Source: Deltaproteobacteria bacterium (GTDB taxonomy: Bacteria > Desulfobacterota > DSM-4660 > Desulfatiglandales > Desulfatiglandaceae). Taken from it: a DNA stretch of 5,415 bases. The stretch covers positions 1 through 5,415 of the forward strand of contig JAGHEC010000309.1 of NCBI GenBank assembly GCA_021159525.1, read 5' to 3'. Under the pieces are notes generated by a model. The model was not told the DNA's origin. It saw nothing but the letters and a program-made list of their open reading frames with translations, and searched no databases. Shown here piece by piece: positions 1 through 5,404 of this stretch. How positions within the stretch are numbered: position 1 is the first letter of the stretch; the number at the start of each line of letters is the position of its first letter. Made by a program: the position numbers and the translations under genes.

Positions 1-60
1 AGCTGCGGCTTCCCCCACTGATAAGTCACAAAGAGACGGCGCCCTCCCGGCAGTCCCGTC

Positions 61-93
61 AGAAAAACCCTTCTGCCCCCATTTATTGAGCTG
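61..93 (-). repeat. Left arm of an inverted repeat pair
   Basis: On the minus strand, 93 down to 76 reads CAGCTCAATAAATGGGGG. The same 18-mer with one change (CAGCTCAATAATTGGGGG) is on the plus strand at 5347-5364. The next 15 bases here (75 down to 61, CAGAAGGGTTTTTCT) match 5390-5404 (CAGGAAGATTTTTCT) at 12 of 15 positions; the right copy has 25 extra bases between the two blocks. Both copies point outward from the gene cluster. No transposase lies between them, so a dispersed intergenic repeat is as likely as a pair of element ends. Confidence 0.55.
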
Positions 94-156
94 TTACTTT
101 AAGAGTTCCTCATGCGCAAACAGAAATAATTGCACCCGGCTTTTTTTTGTTTCGGG

Positions 157-184
157 TTGCAGGCGCAGGGCCTTCATGTATAAT
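157..184 (+). promoter_or_regulatory. Candidate sigma-70 promoter toward the Hsp70 gene
   Basis: A perfect -10 hexamer TATAAT (179-184) lies 16 bases after TTGCAG (157-162), which matches the -35 consensus at four of six positions. Transcription would begin near 191 and give a leader of about 235 bases before the Hsp70 start at 427. The -35 box overlaps the right arm of a small stem (132-138 with 153-160) whose loop contains eight T residues. It is the strongest sigma-70 match I found upstream of the gene, but it has no experimental support and lies in a region that may itself be repetitive. Confidence 0.4.
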
Positions 185-351
185 GCGCCCGATGCATGAC
201 AGGCGCCGATTTAGTTCGGACTCCCGCCATTCAAACAGCGGCGTGATTGACGTCCATGTTCGCTCCCGCGCTCTTATGCACGGCAAAAAGTAAATATTCG
301 GGCGTTGAGGACCGGAAATACCCCTTAACATTAGATGGTTGTAAACACTAA

Positions 352-401
352 TTAGCAAAGAGCTTTCATGTTGTTCTAAAAGAACGAATCCTCTTTGCCA
401 A
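352..401 (+). promoter_or_regulatory. Nested stem-loop in the Hsp70 leader
   Basis: GCAAAGAG (355-362) is the exact reverse complement of CTCTTTGC (391-398), and two further pairs follow beyond one mismatch (352-353 with 400-401). Inside it, GTTCT (373-377) and AGAAC (381-385) form a second stem closed by an AAA loop, extended by a U-G and a U-A pair (371-372 with 386-387). No T tract follows, so it is not an intrinsic terminator. It sits 28 bases before the preferred start codon and could be an mRNA structure or a protein-binding inverted repeat. It is not a CIRCE element: the arms and the 28-base spacing do not fit. Confidence 0.45.
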
Positions 402-426
402 TGGATTGCGGGGCAGGGCCCATCAA

Positions 427-3243
427 ATGAACCACGAAGGCAAAGTGAGCGACCGATATATAATAGGCATTGATTTGGGTACTACCAATTCCGCTGTCAG
501 CTTTATTGATCTGTCTCTGGCAGCTCATAAAAGAACACCTCCTATTGAGTGTTTCATGATTCCCCAGTTCACGGGGCCGGGGGAGATCGCGGACCTCAAG
601 GTCCTGCCTTCATTTGTGTATCTGCCCGCGGGCCACGAACTGGAAGACAAGGGTTTGGAAGGGGCCTGGACCTTTGATGGAAAAGGCTTCGCGGGCGCAT
701 TTGCCCGGGATCAGGGGGTAAAGGTCCCCGGCCGTCTTATCTCCTCTGCCAAGAGCTGGCTTTGCCACGACAAGGTAGACCGCAGGGCCTCCATCCTCCC
801 TTGGGGTGCGGAAGATGCCACCCCGAAACTGTCGCCGGTAGCCGTGACCGCCGTCTATCTGAAACACATAAGGGAGGCATGGAACAGGAGCTCGAAAGGG
901 GATGAGGAGGCCTGTCTGGAAAGCCAGAACGTGGTCATTACTGTGCCCGCCTCGTTTGACGAGGTGGCCCGGGACCTGACCGTGGAAGCTGCATCCCTGG
1001 CAGGCCTGAACCAGATAACCCTCCTGGAAGAACCGCTGGCCGCCTTTTACTCTTGGCTCAGCAGACACGAAGGGGAATGGGCTGAGCATGTGCAACCCGG
1101 AGAATTGATCCTGGTCTGCGACGTGGGGGGCGGAACCACCGATTTTACCCTCATTACCCTCCGGCAACGAAATGGGCAACCCGTTTTTGAAAGGATTGCG
1201 GTGGGCGATCACCTGATCCTGGGGGGCGACAACATGGATCTAGCCCTGGCCCACCGATGCGAAGCGTATTTACAGGGAGAAATCAGGGGACGGTTGCGTC
1301 TTAGCCGGTGGCAGGCCCTCTGCAATCAGTGCCGGATGGCCAAGGAAAGGATCCTCAACGATCTCTCCGAATCGGAGACCATTACCCTTGTGGGCGAAGG
1401 GAGACGGTTGATTGCTGGGACCGTTTCCACACGGCTGGCCGGGGAGGACGTCAGGTCGATTGTGCTGGACGGCTTTTTTCCTATAATCCAGCAGGGAGAA
1501 TCGCTTTGTGAAAGCCCCCGGCAGGGGATGATCGAATTCGGGCTCCCCTATGCCCAGGACCCGGCCATTACCCGGCATCTCATCCGATTTTTGGAACACC
1601 AGGAGGAGTGCGTCAGGCTGATGCTGGGAAAAGAGACACCCATGCCGGACCTTATCCTGTTTAACGGCGCGGCCTTGAAGCCCCCCCGCATTCAGCAACG
1701 CATCCGGGAAGCGGTTTCCACATGGTTTAACAGGGATGAAGCTTCGGGGCCTCGAATCCTGGAGAACCCCGATCTGGACCTTGCCGTTGCCCTGGGCGCA
1801 TCCTATTATGGTCTGGTAAGGAAGGGCCTCGGGGTGAGGGTAGACAGCGGGAGCCCCCGGGCCTACTACTTAGGCGTTGACACGGGCCCTGATACAGAAA
1901 GGGGGAGTGGACTTGCTTCAGGCCCCGAGAGGGCCATCTGCCTGGTGGAGCGTCACATGCCGGAGGGGACCGGGAATGCGCTGACCCATAGAAATTTCCA
2001 TGTCCTGGTCAACCAGCCGGTACAGTTCTATCTGTACAGTTCCAGCTACCGGACAGGAGACCGGGTTGGTGATGTAGTGGCCGTTGACGAGACCCTGACC
2101 CCGCTCCCCCCCCTTTCGACTGTGATCAAGTTCGGTAAGAAGGCCGGGGAAACCGTAGTGCCCGTCGAGGTGAATGCTGATTATACAGAGATGGGGACCC
2201 TGGCAGTCTGGTGTCGATCCATACAAAGCCCCCACCGCTGGCGCTTGCAATTCCAGTTGCGTCAAAAGGACGCGGCTCCTGTAGCCCAGGACAGGGCGGT
2301 CTTTGAGGAAGCCGTGGTGGAGGAGGTGCTGAAAGCCGTGAGAAACGCCTTCCCCGCCAAAGGGGGGCGTCAGGAGGCAGCCCGTCTTCCCAAAACCATT
2401 GTCGGCATACTGGACCGTCCCAGGGATTCGTGGCCTCTGGGTCTGATCCGCCGCATTGCCGACGAACTTCTGGCCCTCAGTTCACGGAGAGGCCGCACCC
2501 TGGAACATGAAATCCGGTGGCTGAACCTTGTTGGTTTCTGTATGCGGCCCGGTTTTGGAGATGCCCTTGACCGGCACCGTATGGAGAGTCTGTGGAAGCT
2601 CTTCCATGGAGGGCTGTCCCACGACAAGCATGCACAGGCCCGGGCCGAATGGTGGGTCGTGTGGCGTAGGGTGGCCGGGGGCCTTTCTGCAGGCCAGCAG
2701 ATAAAGGTACTTCAAGAGATATCTCCCATACTCAGGCCTGGCAAAAAGAGGATAAAGAAAAAGACGGCCCCTCAGGAGAATATGGAAATATGGATGACCG
2801 TGGCCAATTTGGAGCGGATCCCCGCCAATGAAAGGGCGGCCTGGGGAGACCTTCTCTTGGAGAGTCTCAGGCCCGGCAAGACGCGGCCCCAACATTGGTG
2901 GGCCCTGTCGCGGATCGGAGCGCGTGAGCCGCTCTACGGACCCATTGACCGGGTCGTTGCGCCACAGGTGATCGAATCCTGGATCGAGAAAATCCTGGGC
3001 GTTGCCTGGCCGGATTCCATGCCGGTCGGGGTCTGCCTGGCCCAACTGGCCCGTCTCACCGGGGATCGAAGGCGAGACCTTGATTCCGATCTGGTGCAGA
3101 AGGTCGTGGCGTGGCTTTCTCCCCATGAATGGGCTGAACCTTATATCAGAAGCCTGAAAGAGATTGTTCCAATGGACAGGCAGGAAGAGACCCTGATCTT
3201 TGGCGAATCGCTCCCGTCCGGGATCCAGTTACGCATAAAGTAA
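427..3243 (+). CDS. Hsp70-family ATPase with C-terminal DUF3731 region
   Basis: This is a DnaK/HSP70-like chaperone ATPase, cytoplasmic by lack of signal peptide or membrane segment. Numbered from the ATG at 427 (938 residues), the actin-like ATPase fold shows phosphate-1 motif GIDLGTTNSAV (14-24), a lysine at 109 in SSAKSWL (likely equivalent of DnaK K70), TVPASFDEVAR (172-182), EEPLAAF (201-207), phosphate-2 motif VCDVGGGTTDF (230-240, with D232, T237 and D239) and adenosine motif NGAALKPP (413-420). A beta-rich substrate-binding-like part follows (about 480-635), then roughly 650-925 resembling DUF3731, with its RPG motif (707-709) and Trp-rich stretch (WW 742-743, WRR 746-748). DnaK is about 640 residues, so nearly 300 are extra. 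The ATG has AGGG eight bases upstream; TTG 406 and GTG 445 are alternatives. The client and co-chaperones are unknown; no dnaJ or grpE is nearby. Confidence 0.93.
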   Translation: MNHEGKVSDRYIIGIDLGTTNSAVSFIDLSLAAHKRTPPIECFMIPQFTGPGEIADLKVLPSFVYLPAGHELEDKGLEGAWTFDGKGFAGAFARDQGVKVPGRLISSAKSWLCHDKVDRRASILPWGAEDATPKLSPVAVTAVYLKHIREAWNRSSKGDEEACLESQNVVITVPASFDEVARDLTVEAASLAGLNQITLLEEPLAAFYSWLSRHEGEWAEHVQPGELILVCDVGGGTTDFTLITLRQRNGQPVFERIAVGDHLILGGDNMDLALAHRCEAYLQGEIRGRLRLSRWQALCNQCRMAKERILNDLSESETITLVGEGRRLIAGTVSTRLAGEDVRSIVLDGFFPIIQQGESLCESPRQGMIEFGLPYAQDPAITRHLIRFLEHQEECVRLMLGKETPMPDLILFNGAALKPPRIQQRIREAVSTWFNRDEASGPRILENPDLDLAVALGASYYGLVRKGLGVRVDSGSPRAYYLGVDTGPDTERGSGLASGPERAICLVERHMPEGTGNALTHRNFHVLVNQPVQFYLYSSSYRTGDRVGDVVAVDETLTPLPPLSTVIKFGKKAGETVVPVEVNADYTEMGTLAVWCRSIQSPHRWRLQFQLRQKDAAPVAQDRAVFEEAVVEEVLKAVRNAFPAKGGRQEAARLPKTIVGILDRPRDSWPLGLIRRIADELLALSSRRGRTLEHEIRWLNLVGFCMRPGFGDALDRHRMESLWKLFHGGLSHDKHAQARAEWWVVWRRVAGGLSAGQQIKVLQEISPILRPGKKRIKKKTAPQENMEIWMTVANLERIPANERAAWGDLLLESLRPGKTRPQHWWALSRIGAREPLYGPIDRVVAPQVIESWIEKILGVAWPDSMPVGVCLAQLARLTGDRRRDLDSDLVQKVVAWLSPHEWAEPYIRSLKEIVPMDRQEETLIFGESLPSGIQLRIK

Positions 3244-3268
3244 CGTATTTTTGCCCGTGAGGCAGGTT

Positions 3269-3907
3269 CTATTGCCTTAGAGCGCCGATCACCTCTTCCA
3301 CCTCCTCTTGGCTGATCATCCCGTGCCTGATAATTTCAGGCGGAGTCCGGGTGACGTCGAGGACTGTGGATCCAGTGCCCCCCGGCGTTTCACCGGCGTC
3401 AATGATCAGATCGATCTTATCGTCAAAGTAGGCCGTGACCTGGTCGGCGCGGCGACAGGGGGGGGCGCCCGAAGGATTGACGCTGGTCCCGGTAACGGCT
3501 CCCTGGATGGCCCTGGTCAGGGCAGTGGGAATAGGATGGCTGGACCATCTGATGCCAATAGTGTGGGTACCGCCGGTCAAAAGAGGAGAGATCCTTCCGG
3601 ATGCCTCGAAAATAAGGGTCAATCCGCCGGGCCAGAATCGTTGGATCAAGGGAAGGGCGATTGGCGGGATACGGCCGGCATATTTTCTCAAGCATTCTGC
3701 AGAGTGGATCAGGATCAGGACCGGCCGGCCCGGGTCCCGTTGTTTGAGAAAAAAGAGCCTTTGGATGGCCGATTCATTGGCTGCATCCACTGCAAGGCCG
3801 TAGAACGACTCAGTGGGGCATGCCACTAACCCCCCGCGCAGAAGGATGCTTTTTGCTTGCTCAATGACGAGATCCTGGTCTGCGCCAGGGTCCAGATGGA
3901 TAATCAT
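3269..3907 (-). CDS. tsaC: Threonylcarbamoyl-AMP synthase (Sua5/YrdC/TsaC family)
   Basis: The family makes L-threonylcarbamoyl-AMP from threonine, bicarbonate and ATP, the first step of t6A37 modification of ANN-decoding tRNAs in the cytoplasm. From the ATG at 3907 (212 residues) I see GGLVACPTESFYGLAVDA (25-42), KQR (55-57, matching the KQR of E. coli YrdC), RFWPGGLTLIF (90-100), HTIGIRWSSHP (115-125), TSVNPSGAPPCR (141-152; E. coli has TSANLSGLPPCR) and STVLD (180-184). There is no extra C-terminal Sua5 domain, so it is the short type. The frame extends upstream to ATG 3979, and GTG 3967 overlaps the purE stop as GTGA. I prefer 3907 because homologues begin with this MII-type N-terminus, although no Shine-Dalgarno precedes it. 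It is last in a leftward cluster and convergent with the Hsp70 gene. A YciO-like paralogue role is less likely. Confidence 0.9.
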   Translation of the reverse strand: MIIHLDPGADQDLVIEQAKSILLRGGLVACPTESFYGLAVDAANESAIQRLFFLKQRDPGRPVLILIHSAECLRKYAGRIPPIALPLIQRFWPGGLTLIFEASGRISPLLTGGTHTIGIRWSSHPIPTALTRAIQGAVTGTSVNPSGAPPCRRADQVTAYFDDKIDLIIDAGETPGGTGSTVLDVTRTPPEIIRHGMISQEEVEEVIGALRQ

Positions 3908-3951
3908 TTTTGTAGCGGAATAAACGTTCGATATTGAATCGGAGGAACATC

Positions 3952-3965
3952 GAATGTCGACATTC
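3952..3965. repeat. 14-bp perfect palindrome at the purE-tsaC junction
   Basis: GAATGTCGACATTC is its own reverse complement and overlaps the purE stop codon. As RNA it can fold as a 5-bp stem with a UCGA loop. The adjoining bases up to tsaC hold further short inverted repeats (TCGAT at 3929-3933 with ATCGA at 3949-3953). No T tract is placed to make it a terminator. About one such palindrome per several kilobases is expected by chance, so a function is not assured. Confidence 0.4.
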
Positions 3966-4467
3966 ACTTCCCATCCCACAAATTGACGTTTTTTGAAGCC
4001 TCTTCACTCAGCTTCCTGCGGTGCTCCTTCACTTTTTTTGCAATGTCCGGATGTTTCAGGGCCAGGATCTGGCCCGCCAAAAGCGCGGCATTTTTTGCGC
4101 CCCCGCTGCCCACCGCCACCGTGGCGACTGGAATACCCGAAGGCATCTGGACGGTGGACAAGAGCGCATCCAGTCCCTTAAAAGGGGATGAATCAATGGG
4201 TACACCGATCACCGGCAGGGTGGTGTTCGCGGCAACCGCCCCGGCGAGATGGGCCGCCCACCCGGCTGCTGCTATGATGACCTCAATGCCGCGATCGGCC
4301 GCGGAACACGCATAGTCCCGTGTCATCTCCGGGGTCCTGTGCGCTGACAGGACCCTGACCTCGTGGGACACCCCAAGATCTTTCAGGAGTTGCACGCACC
4401 CTTTCATTACCTCTGAATCAGACGCGCTTCCCATGATGACGGCTACCCGGGGCCTGTTTTCAGACAT
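3964..4467 (-). CDS. purE: N5-carboxyaminoimidazole ribonucleotide mutase (class I PurE)
   Basis: PurE converts N5-CAIR to CAIR in de novo purine synthesis; class I enzymes normally follow PurK. The protein has 167 residues, typical for the family, and is a soluble enzyme that forms octamers in characterised members. Visible motifs are IMGSASDSEVM (11-21, with the Ser/Asp phosphate-site residues), LSAHRTP (40-46, catalytic-type His43), AGWAAHLAG (68-76), GVPIDSS (88-94), STVQMPSGIPVATVAVG (104-120) and KNAALLAGQIL (125-135). SAHRTP and AAHL mark class I; class II enzymes have SAHKT and a different loop. W70 replaces the Gly of the E. coli loop AGGAAHLPG. The start is clear: GGAGGTGA lies just upstream. 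It is second in the leftward cluster, with an 84-base gap to the gene before it. No purK is in the window. Confidence 0.97.
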   Translation of the reverse strand: MSENRPRVAVIMGSASDSEVMKGCVQLLKDLGVSHEVRVLSAHRTPEMTRDYACSAADRGIEVIIAAAGWAAHLAGAVAANTTLPVIGVPIDSSPFKGLDALLSTVQMPSGIPVATVAVGSGGAKNAALLAGQILALKHPDIAKKVKEHRRKLSEEASKNVNLWDGK

Positions 4468-4470
4468 TGT

Positions 4471-4478
4471 TCACCTCC
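4471..4478 (-). promoter_or_regulatory. Strong Shine-Dalgarno of purE, next to a small hairpin
   Basis: The minus strand reads GGAGGTGA ending three bases before the purE ATG, a near-ideal ribosome binding site that fixes the start. Directly upstream, CCGA (4486-4489 complement) and TCGG (4478-4481 complement) can pair around a four-base loop. The last G of that stem is shared with the site, so the hairpin might modestly affect access. That last point is inference. Confidence 0.7.
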
Positions 4479-4515
4479 CGATAAATCGGCTTCTGCGGCA
4501 AGCAGACCCTTGGGT

Positions 4516-4555
4516 ATAAGGCCTCATGCCTTGCGACTGACTTTTCGTGCCTTAT
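4516..4555. repeat. Inverted and direct repeats between the DUF3786 gene and purE
   Basis: ATAAGGC (4516-4522) is the reverse complement of GCCTTAT (4549-4555), which includes the stop codon of the upstream gene. A tighter 5-bp stem AAGGC/GCCTT (4518-4522 with 4528-4532) is nested in it. GCCTCATGCCTT (4521-4532) recurs as GCCTTATGCCTT (4549-4560), 28 bases on with one change. In the transcript this could fold at the 3' end of the DUF3786 gene, but no U tract follows, so read-through into purE is expected. Confidence 0.4.
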
Positions 4556-5181
4556 GCCTTCGCCATACCGATGAGGGGGTACACAACCATCCCTGCCAGC
4601 CAGGCGATATCCTCCGCCGAGAGGATCTTGGAGATATTGCGGTCAAACAGAATGGTCCCTTCCGGCGGAAACTCATCATCCCCGCGCCAGAGTATCAGGG
4701 CCACAGGGACATGGGGAAAGGCCTGCACCCGTACCGACACGTCTCCCTCATTCATGGGGATTGCGCCGTAGCGCTCGACCGCCAGCTTCACCATGAGTTC
4801 GGGTTGGTTTCCAAAAACCTGCACCATGGGATTTTTGGCCCTGCGCACAAAGGCATCAAGATAAAACTTGCCGTCCGGGACCTCCTGATAGGCAATCCAT
4901 TCATCCGCGGGCGTGAGGCCTTTGGCCCCTTTCAGATAATGCAAGAGCAGGACCTGTTCCTGAAGGGGAGGTTCCTCGCCCGATTCCTTAAAGCAGATGT
5001 CGAGTTCCGGCCAGGTGACGGTTATATCTCTGGCCAGAAACTCGAGACCGATATATGCCTTCCCGTTGGCATCCGCTTCAAATGAAGCGCCGCTTAGATC
5101 CGCAATACGCTTGGGGTTTTTTTCCGCCAGGTCTGTCCTTGCCAATTCGGCAGCCTTCTTGTAATCGTCTATTCTTGCCAT
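4552..5181 (-). CDS. DUF3786-family protein of unknown function
   Basis: A 209-residue soluble protein whose sequence fits the DUF3786 family, known mainly from anaerobic bacteria and with no established activity. Conserved-looking blocks are LQEQVLLLHYLKGAKG (73-88), DEWIAYQEVPDGKFY (93-107), VFGNQPE (122-128), GDVSVRVQAFPHVPVALILW (146-165), GDDEFPPEGTILFD (167-180) and LSAEDIAWL (187-195). The LHYL, EWI.Y.E.P.G..Y and LW.GDDEFPP...LFD pattern is what identifies the family; this is recall, not a search. There is no signal peptide or membrane segment, and a single Cys (63), so it carries no iron-sulfur cluster motif of the kind fused to some relatives. The ATG at 5181 has GAGG seven bases upstream. 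It is first in a leftward cluster with purE and tsaC, which hints at co-expression but does not reveal its role. Confidence 0.85.
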   Translation of the reverse strand: MARIDDYKKAAELARTDLAEKNPKRIADLSGASFEADANGKAYIGLEFLARDITVTWPELDICFKESGEEPPLQEQVLLLHYLKGAKGLTPADEWIAYQEVPDGKFYLDAFVRRAKNPMVQVFGNQPELMVKLAVERYGAIPMNEGDVSVRVQAFPHVPVALILWRGDDEFPPEGTILFDRNISKILSAEDIAWLAGMVVYPLIGMAKA

Positions 5182-5204
5182 TGTATATCCTCGGAAAAAT
5201 AATC

Positions 5205-5225
5205 AGCGGCCCATGCCAAGCCGCT
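5205..5225 (-). promoter_or_regulatory. GC-rich stem-loop at the predicted 5' end of the DUF3786-purE-tsaC transcript
   Basis: AGCGGC (5225-5220 on the minus strand) pairs exactly with GCCGCT (5210-5205) across a nine-base loop. The bases that follow are GATTATTTTT, so the element resembles a weak intrinsic terminator as well as a 5'-protecting hairpin. It begins within a few bases of the start site predicted from the promoter at 5234-5263 and lies before the ribosome binding site (5189-5192). Whether it attenuates, stabilises or does nothing cannot be told from sequence. Confidence 0.4.
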
Positions 5226-5233
5226 TGTTTTGT

Positions 5234-5263
5234 GTTATAGTCATGATTAGCCGTTGATTTCAA
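5234..5263 (-). promoter_or_regulatory. Candidate sigma-70 promoter of the DUF3786-purE-tsaC cluster
   Basis: On the minus strand TTGAAA (5263-5258) and TATAAC (5239-5234) each match the sigma-70 hexamers at five of six positions and are separated by 18 bases. The start site would fall near 5227, giving a leader of about 45 bases to the ATG at 5181. TTGACT just upstream (5268-5263) is also -35-like, but its spacing to TATAAC is 23 bases, too long. No operator for a purine repressor was recognised nearby. Confidence 0.5.
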
Positions 5264-5346
5264 GTCAATTCTTTCGGCATTGCCGTTTCGTAACCGTTCA
5301 CGGGGTCTTGAGATCTCCCTGATACACTGATATGAGAAAATCGCAT

Positions 5347-5404
5347 CAGCTCAATAATTGGGGGGATAACAGCGACCGTACCACCGGGGCAGGAAGATTT
5401 TTCT
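5347..5404 (+). repeat. Right arm of the inverted repeat pair
   Basis: CAGCTCAATAATTGGGGG (5347-5364) matches the left arm at 17 of 18 positions in opposite orientation. After 25 bases with no counterpart on the left, CAGGAAGATTTTTCT (5390-5404) matches the left arm again at 12 of 15. ATGAGAAA (5332-5339) inside this copy also has a counterpart, ATGAGGAA, on the interior side of the left copy. The repeat may run past the window edge. The region from 5264 to the edge contains no supported gene. Confidence 0.55.

Larger units (their letters stand above)
1..426. other. Gene-free left region upstream of the Hsp70 gene
   Basis: No frame here looks like a real gene. The longest closed minus-strand frame (358 to 110) has no ribosome binding site, no recognisable motif and a composition rich in Arg, Ser, Pro and Ile. 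A plus-strand frame is open from the left edge to 199, but it is Cys/Ser-rich and has no family look. What the region does hold is one arm of an inverted repeat (61-93), a stem with an eight-T loop (132-160), a sigma-70-like promoter (157-184) and a nested stem-loop (352-401) just before the Hsp70 start. Several overlapping frames stay open with no sign of selection, which fits an intergenic repeat or leader better than a gene. This reading is an inference. Confidence 0.6.

Noticed and set aside
2..199. Plus-strand frame open from the left edge to 199
   Set aside because: Cys/Ser-rich with no family resemblance, and it overlaps the repeat arm and the promoter candidate.
304..328. Sigma-32-like promoter (GTTGAGG ... 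CCCCTTAA)
   Set aside because: The boxes are only partly matching and the 10-base spacing is shorter than usual for heat-shock promoters.
110..358. 82-residue minus-strand frame in the left flank
   Set aside because: No ribosome binding site before its ATG, no recognised motif, and a competing frame over the same bases looks equally protein-like; treated as chance or repeat-derived.
2482..3126. Long minus-strand frame inside the Hsp70 gene
   Set aside because: A shadow of the GC-rich coding sequence; the sense frame carries all the Hsp70 and DUF3731-like motifs. The same applies to the frames at 610-1212, 1270-1698 and 1918-2265.
3244..3268. Bidirectional terminator between the convergent genes
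   Set aside because: Only a 4-bp stem (TGCC/GGCA) is present and the T run is on the wrong side on either strand.
4510..5085. 191-codon plus-strand frame opposite the DUF3786 gene
   Set aside because: Antisense shadow; the minus-strand frame has a ribosome binding site, promoter and family motifs.
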